DNA of 64,000 nucleotides from Sclerodactyla briareus (taxonomy: Eukaryota; Echinodermata; Holothuroidea; Dendrochirotida; Sclerodactylidae). Position 1 is the stretch's first letter, and every line of letters begins with the position of its first letter. The notes below the pieces were generated by a model. That model worked only from the letters and a program-made list of their open reading frames with translations, was not told the origin of the DNA and did no database searches. A program made the translations under genes and the position numbers. The stretch spans positions 124,001 to 188,000 of the forward strand of contig JAODTK010005681.1 in the NCBI GenBank assembly GCA_026419785.1, written 5' to 3'. Positions 1-11,100 of the stretch are shown here, one piece after another.

Positions 1-1795
1 ATGATTGTCACAACAAGAGGCAAGTTGTACCATTCGATAGTAATTGACGATACTCGCCTTTGAACTGGTGAAAGAAACATCCCTATATTGAGTACCATCA
101 TTCAAAAGCGCTCATGGTAACTCATATTAACAATATAGTTGAGTAAGCTTACAACCTCAATCTGATCCGTAGACATTTGTATGACTGTGATACAAAACGA
201 AAGACATTGACATAAGTCGCTTGGTGGTCCCTGTTTGGAATATAGATCCTCAGTTTGGGATCCATACAAGATTGTAACATAGAAGCTGGAAATGGCTTCA
301 GCGCAAAGTGCAGTGTTCGAGGGCTCTGCAAACTCTTGCCTGGCCTACTTTGCAGGAGAGAAGGGCGCAATGGACGACTCAAGCGTTCATAATTCCATAA
401 CGACATATTGGCTTTACCGGTTCTGATTTTGGAGTACATACTAGCTATCGCACACGATTAATCATCAGTGAATGGCTTAAACATGACATGTGATTGTGAA
501 TGCGACGTCTTCAGGTGGTTCATTTTGGCCAGAACAATTCCAGATTGGAATGAATCTAGTCCACTATGCAGGAATTAAGGAGTCCTGTGGTGTTTTTCTG
601 GTGATGGTTTAAATCTTCATCATCATCTCCAACTCTGCACTTCTTCAAGAGCTGTGCCTGTTGTGTGCTGTCCCTATGCAGTGATAACCACTAGTTGGTG
701 TTTGCATAGTACCAGACAAGGAAGACAAGACAAGACAAGACAATCCCGCAGGAATACGAACTTGTGATGACAATGTCCCCAAATTTGTTTGAATGTTTTT
801 TGTTTGTTTTTTGAGGGAGGTGATTGCAATAGCTACATGGCTATCTTTTAAGGAAGCTAAAAAGTTTGTGATGGTGATGAACGCTGCAACCACAATGAAC
901 AAGTGTTTAAAAAAAAAGGATATGAGTCCCTTTAAAAATTCTCTACATCCAGTCTATCGCCTGTCACATAGGTTGAGTCTGGACCTCGAAACTTTTAGTT
1001 AGTTTACTTTAGTGATTAAGGGTTAAGGAAGGACATAATCCTGATAAACGGACCCGAAGCAAAAAACATCCCAGGAGAGAAAAAAATGTAACAAAACTCA
1101 GAATACAGCCGTGATTCCTGACAAATAAACCAAGACTGTTCTTGGACGCATTCACACCTTAGGACAAAACAACATTTTCCAGGAAGACAATCACACTCAT
1201 TGTTATTGGAGCCCTCGCGTAACCTTCTGTTGGCATCGAATAGAAGATAGTAGATAGATAGACAGTAGATAGATAGATAGATGATAGATAAAAATATCAG
1301 TTTAAAGGGAATGAATGAAAATGTAATTTCTATAGTCGAATGTGATGAAGGTTACAAATTTTGTTAAATGCTATCATCAGTTTCTCAAATTATGCCTGGT
1401 GGGTAAACCAGCAATGTATTAGGGTGTATGTCATGATATGACACAGGACTGATGACTCAAGATGACTTTGACATCTGATTTATCAACATGATAATACAAA
1501 CCACCCTCAGAGATCATCCGACCTATTTGTGGAGGGAGGAGCTGCGTTGCCGTTCAAACAAAATAGCAACCCGAGAGACACTTGATCGAAATCATGGTCA
1601 CCCACATATGTAACATCGGATAATTAACTGACCGACCCACTTTTAATGATTCATCTGACTTACTTTGTCGTAGTAGATGAGCATGGCTGTTGGAACGAAT
1701 AACCAAAATTGACTGGTAAATGACCTTCGACTTCAAATTTATTAACATCCTATAGTTGGACTATCATTCCGTTCAAAATGACCCCTAGACAGTTG
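1..1795. other. No gene recognised
   Basis: Apart from the GATA microsatellite I see only short ORFs without motif or splice support. Confidence 0.6.
1238..1290. repeat. GATA tetranucleotide microsatellite
   Basis: Repeated TAGA/GATA units with single interruptions. Confidence 0.9.
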
Positions 1796-2985
1796 CGGCC
1801 CGAGTGGACATAGGGGAGCAGATTTGGCTGGATGTCTGACATGGGAGGGGTCTGAGGTGGGGGGGGGGAACACACATGGGGGAGGATTTTTTTTTTAGTC
1901 ATCAATACTGCTTAGATGCATAAATGGTGACACATTTGATACACACTTTGTAAGTGTACATACGTCAATAGTTTTTGACCAAAATCCATAAATTTTTCTG
2001 GAAAAATTAAAATGCATGAAAATTTTTCGCAGGCAAGGCCATTTTCAGTCGATACACCTGACAAAAAAAATAAACCGAATAAACATTACCTACGTTTTTT
2101 TGTGGCAGGTATGCAGGCTTACTTTTGCAGAACATTTGATACTAATATGCAAATTCAAAGATATCTAATGGCTAAATCGCATGGTCGATGATCAGCATGT
2201 CACGTGGTCACACTTGAGGCCGTAGCGCGGCGAAGTTTGCAAAGTTGACTTTGAGTCCCTTCACCTAATATTGACGACGGTGTCTCATAATGACCATATG
2301 TTCTCAGACCAGTAACACATCAGGGGCGTAGGCAATGTTGGTGGGGGTGGGAGATATGTTTTGCCGGCGGAATCCGGCAATGGTGACTAATATGGGAGGG
2401 GCATGATGGAGGGGGTGTCCCACTCCCCTCGGAAAATTTGGGAATTGGTGAAACGACCTCAGATGCGATCTGGTGCAATGTTTTTAGTAAAATAGTGGGC
2501 GTTCAGTAATTACTCGCCCCGCTCACCACGTACGCGGGACACTTCCAATTTAGAACGCCGGTAAATTCTGCCCGAATCCTAATCAATGTCCGATTTTTAG
2601 TTGGAGCTCGGTGGTTGAAGCAGCCCATCGAACAACCGGCGCGCAAAAGCGCGCAAAAAATATTTGACACTCAATGGGGTCATTGATCACAATTTTCAGC
2701 CCATTTTATTTTAGTACACAATTTCAGACAATCTTTCCAACTTGGGCACTCTTTTGCCACTTTCCCGATTTAATTAAACCGACTGTTTCATTAGGTTCTG
2801 GGAAATTCTTCTTAATTGTTTTCAGCAAAATGGTCCTATAATCTCTGGAATATAGGACCAAATAGGAACACAAAAAAGGGTCGAAGAAAAAACTGACAAA
2901 ATCATATGAAAAATAGAATGTCAAACACTAACGTACGCCTTCATTTCCCCTTTTGCCCGGCGAATTGACCAACGACTCGGTCAGG
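1796..2985. repeat. Tandem repeat unit A (about 1.2 kb)
   Basis: This unit starts with CAGATTTGGCTGGATGTCT-like text. It contains TTTGATACAC..CTTTGTAAG, GCGAAGTTTGC.AAGTT, GGGCGTTCAGTAATTACTCG, a CGCGCAAAAGCGCG palindrome and TTTGACACT.CAATGGGG, and ends ACTCGGTCA. The next unit begins at once and repeats all of these in the same order. No coding motif is evident; non-autonomous transposon or satellite-like are both possible. Confidence 0.8.
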
Positions 2986-3735
2986 GGCGGCTCCAGGGTT
3001 GTGTTAGGGGGACAGATTTGGCTTGGATGTCTCACATGGGGGAGGGGTCTAAGGGGAGAGCCTGGGGTTGCCCCCTCCCCTTTGCGAGTTTTTTGAGTCA
3101 TAATACGCTTTTAGAGCAAAATGGTGCGATATTTGATACACTTTGTAAGTTCTAAAAAAAATCATAAAATTTGCTGCGAAGTTTCCAAGTTAACATTGAG
3201 TCCTTTTCCCTAATGATTAACAAACGGGGGCTCAAAATGACCAACGTGTTCTCAAAACAGTAAACATCATGGGCGTAACGAAGAGAAAGTTTGGAATATT
3301 GAAACGTCCTCAGAGCAATATGGTGCAATATTCTGTAGTAAAATTGGGCGTTCAGTAATTACTCGACCCGCTCATCATTTACGTTACGCGGGACCATTCA
3401 ATTGGAACGCCGAAAAAAAACAGCTCGTGGGTATGAAGCGACCATCGATTACACCTGCGCGCGAATTGCGCGCAAAATTTGACACTTTCAATGGGGGCAA
3501 TTGATCGAATATTTCAGTCATTTAGTACAAATTCCAGACAATATTTCCACTTTCACTTGGACACTCGCGTGATTTCCCGCCTAAAACCACTGTTCATTGT
3601 TGGGGTCGGGAAATTCTTTCTTACTTGTTTTCAGCAAATGGCCTCCGAAATAATGTATCTCTGGAATATAGGACCAGATAGCTAAACGTACCTTCAATTC
3701 CCCCTTTTGCCGATTGCGACAGACTCGGTCACTCA
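2986..3735. repeat. Tandem repeat unit B (about 0.75 kb)
   Basis: A head-to-tail copy of unit A with internal deletions. Shared landmarks occur in order: CAGATTTGGCTTGGATGTCT, TTTGATACACTTTGTAAG, GCGAAGTTTCCAAGTT, GGGCGTTCAGTAATTACTCG, GCGCGAATTGCGCGC, TTTGACACT and the GACTCGGTCA end. Confidence 0.8.
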
Positions 3736-3894
3736 TTCAATTACAACGACGGCGATCGACGGGCCGTCACATTATCTAAATTTTTGCGACGTGCATTCTC
3801 TTTCGCGCGAAGGGTGAGTAGATGAAGAGCCAAAGTAGTCGAAATAGCGATAATAAAGTTGGCTTCCGTTGCTTTGCTTGCTATTCCACTTTCA

Positions 3895-4030
3895 TTCCGT
3901 GCCTTCCTTCACACCCTCACTTTCTTTTCCTTTTCCGGCCCCTCTTTCGTCTTTCCTCCTCTTCTCTTTTCCTCTTCTCTTACTCCTCCCCTCTTTTCCT
4001 CTTCCTTTTCTTCCTCTTTCTCCTCTTGCC
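3895..4030. repeat. Pyrimidine-rich tract
   Basis: About 135 bases of nearly pure C/T on the plus strand (CTTCCTCTT units). The overlapping Ser/Phe/Leu-rich and Glu/Lys-rich ORFs are artefacts of it. A similar but less pure tract lies at 6270-6425. Confidence 0.85.
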
Positions 4031-4213
4031 GACCCAGCCCGAACATTTGCCGACGTATGAAATTATCAGGAGGGCCAGGGTGGAACACCACCCCCCGCTC
4101 GCTACGGCCCTGGGAACATACGCCTACATTGGCGGACATTCAGCTATTATTACAGCAACAGTTTTGAGTATCGATTAGAGTCTCAGATGGAAACGACATA
4201 GAAAATAACCTAC

Positions 4214-4287
4214 GTTGGATAACGTGATTTTGGACACTTCAACCCCCCAGACCGAAACGTTGCGCATTAAAAATTCATTGCTGTCGA
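4214..4287 (-). CDS. Possible small exon after the LRR-like exon
   Basis: The acceptor TTTTTTTTCCCTCTCGACAG and donor CCAAC/GTAGGT enclose about 74 bases. They are open as NEFLMRNVSVWGVEVSKITL. The hydrophobic spacing could continue a leucine-rich repeat. It abuts a GGCGCC-rich stretch at 4305-4360 that looks repetitive, so chance is a real alternative. Confidence 0.28.
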
Positions 4288-5406
4288 GAGGGAAAAAAAA
4301 ATTGGAGGGAGGCGCCCTCACTGCACCCTGTGGCGCCCCCCTCTGGCGCCCACCCCTTGCACTAGAAGACTCTTCGAAATACATCCTTGAACACCGTTGT
4401 AGTAATGGTTCCCGATGATAAAGGAAAACTTCATAACTACTAGTTCAAACTGCAGAATTAAAAGCATTTTACAATTGAAAGAACGGCAAATTGACCTATA
4501 TGACCTTTGACCTTATTTTTGCAGGAGGAGTTGCCGTTGTGGACCGCTGGTGGGCCTTCGATGAATAAACAAACATGCACGATCACAATGGTTCAACCAG
4601 CCACAATCTGAGGTGAGTGGAGAAACCAAAATCTGATACCTATCGTGTTAACATGCTGAGCGGTGTACATGATTCTTCCTATGGTCCATTTGTTCCATAA
4701 ATTAGGGCAGCAACGAAGTTTTTTGTTGTTTTCCTACAAAAAGTAAGAAATCTTGATGGGAACGAAGGAACGTAGCATTTTTGTTTAGTCAGGTAGTATG
4801 CGTCATTCCTTGAGCGGAAAACACCATGTCTTCTGACATTCAACATTCTTCAAATTTTAACGTCTGATGAAAAAGGCCTATCGACCCAACTGGCTTGGGT
4901 TTTCTTCCTGGAGACTACAAAAAATAAAGATCACACATTGTAACATAATTTATATAGGGGGGAACAAGTGATAGTTGCATTGCCATGTAAAGTATTGTGT
5001 TTTTTGTGGCATTACCTACCAATATCCCACTAATATCTCAGCCCTAGTGATAATCGATGCTAATCTGAATAACTGAAAGCATACGACCTTCAACATCGTT
5101 GCGAAATGACTGCAGTTGCAGTCGTATTTTCTGTTTCGCGTTTTATCAGAAAAAACATGGGGGCGTACCTTTGGACAAATCTGCAGAAGAAATCACAAGT
5201 GGTGTTAATTGTTCAGTACGCGAAATTTAACATTATTCTCATAATAATAGAGGATCTGCAACGTACATATACTGTTCGAGATGGTTCGAGATGTCGTGTT
5301 CTTTCTCTTTTAATAACTGGTGCAGATGGAAGTCAGGTTCATTGAACTTATACGACTCTGGCTGAAACGGAGCGGACTGTATTATCCGTTATGTTATCAT
5401 ACTTAC

Positions 5407-5577
5407 TGCACAAGTCTGGGGGTTACTCTGTTAGAGACGGCCTCAATGAGTTCGACGAAATTGTATTCGGTTATGTTCATGTAATAGAATACCAGCCGAA
5501 GTGAGTTCAGGGAAATTCGCATTTTTTCAAGCAAAGGGATTGAGCAATCCTCTATGAAGGTATCATGTGACTGGTAT
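5407..5577 (-). CDS. Candidate leucine-rich-repeat-like exon
   Basis: The acceptor GATTCTTTTTCCTTAG and donor GTGCA/GTAAGTAT are among the best splice sites in the window. The 171-base exon (57 codons, same phase at both ends) reads SIPLLEKMRISLNSLRLVF, then NITEYNFVELIEAVSN, then TPRLVQ. The LxxLxL pattern followed by LxEAV resembles a leucine-rich repeat of NLR type. A symmetric 57-residue exon fits a repeat-coding exon. The LRR assignment is inference. Confidence 0.45.
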
Positions 5578-6574
5578 CTAAGGAAAAAGAATCGGCACAA
5601 GTAGGTACAAGTTAAAAAATTAGTTTTTAAAGAACGCGATGTTGAGTTATTTTTGAGCTGGTATATAGATCATAATGATATGCTATACACAGAAGGGGGA
5701 ACATGCATTGTCATATAGTACTCTAGTATAATAATGTTTGCGTAAGTATTAGATTGCGCCCCACTGACCCGATTAGCTATTTGGACAGAATATTTCAACT
5801 AACCATACAGGTTAAGGAATATAAGGATGCATATTCTTCAAGGGTAAAAGTATCTATGACTCGTGTAAATCTCACATTACTGAGTTTTTTGATGGAATTG
5901 ATTAGTGGAACGGTCATTTTAACCGTTGACTACTAATCAGCGCAGATGTTTCAAGTGTTTCCCAGCAACATTGTCAGGGAGGTGATGTTTGGCGCTGACG
6001 AGGCGGCAGAAACTGGGGCATTGACTCTTACACCTCAATCCCCGAGGTCCCTGATTCACACCAAATAGTTATGTATGTAGGCCTATGTGTAGAGATTCGT
6101 AACGTACTCAGGAACTCCAGAGATCACAAAATTGCCGAAACAAGTAAGTAGCCTGAAATGACAGCATCAAGTATGACCAAGGCTACGGTAAGCAAGTTAG
6201 GAATGTAAGCATGAATCAACAGAAAGCAGCCTACAAGTCAAATTAGTCATCACGTGACTTGTGATCCGTCATTTCCCTCTTCCAGTAATATGAGGTGTTT
6301 GTCGATTTCTTCTTCCTTCGTATTCTTCCTCCCCCGTTTCCCTCCGAATCTTTTCCATTTTCTTTGCCCTTGACCTTTTTAAAAAAACACCCCCGTACTT
6401 TTGCTTCTTTCTCTTTTCTCCTATAAATGGTCGTAATCCTCCAGCCCCTCCGTACGCGGCATCTAAACTTTATTATTGTAATACTGATTATTACAGGTAA
6501 CCTAGTAAACGTGAGGATAATAGTTAGAAATGTGCCAAACCTGGTTTTCATTGTAAGACAATACGGCTACTTAC

Positions 6575-6814
6575 GGTAGATGTCGAACAGATCCACAGAA
6601 ATGCGATGAAGGCATTCGGTGGTATTGCGCTCCAAGTGGTAGTTTATGATTGGGGGTTTTACCGACTTCTTCACTTTCGTACCAATCTTTCTACAGTGCT
6701 TCACCCTTTTCACGTCTTTGTCCTCAAAAGAGTCTACCAAGTATTACACATTCTTGGAATCATACAGTTTATTCAAGGACTCGTCAACCAATCTCTGTTG
6801 CTTGCCAGAATGAA
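6575..6814 (-). CDS. Candidate exon with one in-frame stop, same minus-strand gene
   Basis: The acceptor GGTACTTTCAG and donor CTACC/GTAAGTAG are both good. The 79-codon frame is strongly protein-like: KQQRLVDESLNKLYDSKN, a TAA, then YLVDSFEDKDVKRVKHCRK, KPPIINYHLERNTTE and HRISVDLFDIY. The charged helical segments suggest an intracellular domain. The TAA at about codon 23 is the only break, so it is a point lesion or a sequence error. The family is not recognised. Confidence 0.42.
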
Positions 6815-6950
6815 CTGAAAGTACCGGAGAGGTTTGTCATCATTACAAGACTCCATGAACTCATGCAAACATAGTCTTTCTCAAGTTCATCTGACGGTAA
6901 CATATTGGGCGGCTAGGAATTCTTGAAAGTAATGATGGTAAAAACTCAGA

Positions 6951-7182
6951 CCCCAGTGTATGCCGAAAACGCAAGTCGGTCAACTGTGCAGTTCCCGGGG
7001 ACCGATGTTCTTTGACAGTCGCAGTAAGCCAACCGCCAACGCGGTTCCAGGTGATTACCGATTAAAGTCCCAATTGTTCTCTCTTCATGTTTTCTACACC
7101 CATTTTCTGTGGTGAAGGCACTCGTCCGAGGGGCCGATTCAACTGATGTTATATCACCCTGTGTTGATGCCTTGTGTATCTT
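6951..7182 (-). CDS. Candidate exon, same minus-strand gene
   Basis: A strong acceptor (CTCGTTATTTTCAG) opens a fully open frame: KIHKASTQGDITSVES, then a Cys-containing part, YCDCQRTSVPGNC. The donor (GGG/GTCTGA) is weak and a stop follows directly, so this could be a terminal exon of an isoform. The function is unknown. Confidence 0.35.
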
Positions 7183-7305
7183 CTGAAAATAACGAGACTC
7201 CAAGCACGTGATGGCCATTCTAACAATCGTTGTTAATTGTTAACATCACTAGTTTCATGACGTCCGGCTGGAATATTTTTGAAGCGATTATATGTATAAC
7301 CATGA

Positions 7306-7599
7306 TCAGAAGGAGAGGGGTGTGTACGAAAACTCCTGAACAATTTCATTAATGTCAAGAGATTTTTGAACTAATTGTTCAAAGCTTCTCAACTGACCAC
7401 ATTCGCCTCCTTGGCTACATCCCAGGTTACAAACCGCTGAAGCTTTTCCGACACCAGTTGTTTCGAGTTGTCCTGCGTATCCAAGATAGTCTGTCAGTTT
7501 CGGTTCATCATTTCTGATGGACCTCGCAGTCCAGACTAATACTTGGCATAACTTTTGCAAGTATTTGCCACCGGCTATCATGAATTCACAAAAGTTCAC
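7306..7599 (-). CDS. Candidate exon, same minus-strand gene
   Basis: The frame is open for 97 codons and contains GGKYLQKLCQVLVW, KLTDYLGYAGQLETTG and NLGCSQGGECGQLRS. The composition is protein-like, without low complexity. No family is recognised. Boundaries follow the ORF rather than splice sites, apart from a possible ATGATAG acceptor. Confidence 0.27.
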   Translation of the reverse strand: MNFCEFMIAGGKYLQKLCQVLVWTARSIRNDEPKLTDYLGYAGQLETTGVGKASAVCNLGCSQGGECGQLRSFEQLVQKSLDINEIVQEFSYTPLSF

Positions 7600-7642
7600 A
7601 CTTGGGAACGGTTGAAAGCCACTGGGTTTTCACTCATCGGTT

Positions 7643-7870
7643 TCACGTGAGGTCCACCCCAATAAACATCTTTGAAAAATACATTGGAAATTTTCCGTCC
7701 AATAGGCACTCTATAGTTGCTTCAAATCGATTGCGTTCCGTTCGGTTTCCGATTCTTGGACGAAGTATAAGAGGTGGATCATTCTCCATATCTGGTTGAT
7801 ATTTGACTGAACAGCTAGGTTTTTTCATGGACATCCCAAGTTCATCCAAACCATGTAGGGAATATGACAT
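7643..7870 (-). CDS. Candidate exon, same minus-strand gene
   Basis: The open frame includes KPSCSVKYQPDMENDPPL and RFEATIECLLDGKFPMYFSK, with two Cys about 40 residues apart and strand-like spacing. An Ig-like or other extracellular fold is possible but not demonstrable. GACCTCAC/GTGAAA could be the donor. Confidence 0.27.
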   Translation of the reverse strand: MSYSLHGLDELGMSMKKPSCSVKYQPDMENDPPLILRPRIGNRTERNRFEATIECLLDGKFPMYFSKMFIGVDLT

Positions 7871-7970
7871 TTATTCTACCCATATTTCCTTGATATCATC
7901 GGAAGTTAATTGGGGGGCATCACGTGTCCGGGTGGTAACATTTTAGACTATTTCCGTGAGTTGCGTAGTT

Positions 7971-8184
7971 TCATACGTCCTCAGTAGACAGAAACAACAA
8001 AATAGCTAAGTCATTTTCGATGCAGCCACGATCTATGTGGCTGAGCGGGGAATGTTGTTTTCCCGAACCTAAATCTGCCCACGTAGAACCACGTTTGTTG
8101 TTGGACATAAAATTCACTTCGAAACAGTCTTCGCTTGTAGCTGTAGCAGTACCTTCAATTTGTACCGAATATACAGTCAAACTA
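7971..8184 (-). CDS. Candidate first exon of the minus-strand gene at 4.2-8.2 kb
   Basis: A CTCTACACTAG acceptor leads into LTVYSVQIEGTATATSEDC, an alternating strand-like pattern, and the frame stays open for about 70 codons to LLFLSTED before GTATGA. The function is unknown. Its support is mainly the series of ORFs on the same strand that follows to the left, several with strong splice sites. Confidence 0.28.
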
Positions 8185-8199
8185 GTGTAGAGATTGGTT

Positions 8200-11100
8200 A
8201 TCGCGACTGGCTAATCACAGGGGAGTGGTTTACGGTAACGGAATTTATTGTAGCGTTATGATAGGCTGTTTATCAGGAGCTTCTTCTTATTTACTGTTTA
8301 AATGAACAGGAAACAATACATTATTTTTGTGTTTGAAGAAAAAGGAACTACGTATTGTAATACCTGGCAGAATCTTTCCTATTTCTACTGTACTCGAGCC
8401 TGTCGATTGGAGGCGAGTACATTGGGAAAAGAAATAATTGTCAAACGAACGTAGATGGTCTAAAACTAGTTTTTATCCTATGTAAACACAATATTAGGAA
8501 TAGAGCCTCTTGTCAATGGTTGTGGATGCCCAACATTATTGACATACTGTTCGCTAGCACTCCCATGTAACAAAAGTACCGGAACCAAACAACACAAATT
8601 AACAATCTGTTAATACTACCTATTTGTATTGATTTGCATGTAGACTTGTCACACACAGTCGAAGGGTCGAGTGCTCGTTGATCAAGCACATCAAAGTAGG
8701 GCAGGTTTTTGCATTTTTATTCATTCATTAGAATTGATGTATTTTATGTTCCAGGTGCATTCGCAAGCCTGTACATAATATACATAGCTCACATAATAGA
8801 CAAACGAACAGAATGTGGAAGGAAAGCATTTAAAAAAAAAAAAACTGGGGGCTTATCAGTTAAGACGTTCGCTCTCTAAAGAAAAGGAGTGGATCGCCAA
8901 GGTGATAAAATGACTAAAGGCAGCAACGAAAAATCGTTGACCCCCCCACCCACAAAAAAAAAAAAAACATAAAACTTTGGGACACCCACGCCAATGGGGA
9001 CTCTGCATGTTCACTATTCATTCCAAATTTCATTAGCAACGCATAATATGGCTAGGAATATTCCTCTATTACGTAAACTGTACAATGCTTTTTACATATG
9101 GCAAAATATTCCAGACTTGAGTAGACTGTATTTTAGGACTACTTTTTATCGTGAAAGGTTATTCAACGCTTGTGAGGGGTCCTAATATGTTAAGGGTATA
9201 AATAATTAATTGATGTGATCAGGAGCCACTGCGACGCCGTGAGCAAGCGGTACAATGGCGATAAATTTGGCATCGGAGTGTTCAGGGATAAACATGATTT
9301 GATAGATTCTTTGCAACCGAAAGTAAATAATTGATAGAGAGCGTAAACCAGCGGAAGATCGGGTTCTGCTTTCAGTCGGGGGTTCATGAATATGTTCATG
9401 TGGTCCACCTTCAAAATTACGATAATTAGTTAGAAGAGGGGTTTTGAAGATCAATAAGTTGTCTAATTTGATCCTCTATGCAAATTGTTATTCAGTTACA
9501 TTCCCCACAAATTGTGGGCATGTTTACATACATTCCATAGATGTGGAACATGGGGAACCATGTATATGTGAAACTGCCAAACTATAGCCCCACTGATGAT
9601 GCTATATTCTGCTGTTATTCTTCGTTAATAGCAAACCTGTCTATCAACCTCCACCAAAAGGGTGCTAACAAAGAAGCGCAATGACGGGCGAGAATTAGGC
9701 GCAGATCATCCACTTACCAGAGTACTGCAAAGACAGTTATTGAGATATTAATCCATTTTTTTTTCTCGGGCAACACAGTGAGCATAAGGACATCAGTAGA
9801 ATTTAGCAAGTAAATTGTCATGCCAGTTCACAACTTAAAATTGGGACGGGACTCTGCGTCACAAGCTGCACCAGAAACGGGTCTTATGGTTTCGCCACCC
9901 ACCTCTGAAATCATGCCATAACCATCGAAAATGCTTTCGAACAATAACTAATTTTCTGGATGTACGAAACATCGGCCTGATGTAAAGTAGCATAGGCTTT
10001 GACATCTTCAAGTCAAACAACAACATGAAGCAGAGATATCCACCATGTTTGGAGACGTTTTGAATGAAATTGCTGCAACAGTCCACTCCCACCAATACCC
10101 TTTTGATTTGTTTTTTAGCCAGGGAAAACCGTTATCGGTTATTCGAGGCGCTGGAATCCTGTGCACTAGGACCCTGATCTTTCAAAGCATTTTTGATGCG
10201 GCACTTTCCCTTAACGTCGCAAACACTATCACGATTCACATGGTGGTCAGTCCATTACAAAAATCCTTCATTGCTTATGAGAGCTTTCGTGAAGTTCCTT
10301 CTGGTTGTTTGTTCTATGATATCCAAAAACGTGTCAGTTGTGCCTATCAGGACATGCTATTTTAAGGAGCACACACAGCACGCACGCCAAAACGAGCCTA
10401 GAGTATCCTCCAACACACTGTACGTAATTATATATTCTGAGCTGACAATGTTGGAATTTGGAGGAGATGAGTTCCCCCGCGACGGAACGTATCATTGTGC
10501 GTGCTTTTGAGCACAATCTCGGCGTCTTTGAACCTCGAGGCCGGAAGACGTTCTACCACACACTGAGGTGACACCTTTGGATTACCGGAAGGCCCTGCAT
10601 ACTCGGAACAGTGATGTCACGTCACGCTCACAACAGGCTCTCCTCGATTGGTCGGGGCGATTCCGAGAGCAACTGCCGGGACGTGCGACACGCGGACGAG
10701 GACGCGTACGTACGTGTTTGGTAAGACATCTCTCTGAAATGGTGGCTGGTCAATGTGAAAACCATGATGCGACGGGATGGCTTCTAACATGCGCCTGCAG
10801 TAACACTTTTACTTCTCAAGAGATGATTCAGAAACGATGTGACAGGCTTCAATCAATGCCATACTTCCCACATGAGTGTGGAAAGCATGTTTTCAGGTTC
10901 TCCAGTATCGGTGAATACTTTTAGCTTTTAGTAGTATAATTACCGGGACTCGCAGGGCCTGATAGATTTCATATGTTGAATAATGAGAGTTTTAGTCACA
11001 TTTCGTGATTATTCATGGTAACAGGATTTGTGGAGCATTGGGCGATCAATTTCGTGGTCAGGTCAAATGCGAGGCAGACGTATTTCAATCTGTGGTGGCT

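Noticed and set aside
3822-4178. 118-codon Ser/Phe/Leu-rich ORF on the plus strand and a Glu/Lys-rich ORF opposite
   Set aside because: Both derive from a pyrimidine-rich tract; low-complexity composition in every frame.
6606-6874. Two overlapping plus-strand ORFs
   Set aside because: The minus strand of this interval has good splice sites and a more protein-like frame; these are probably its shadow.
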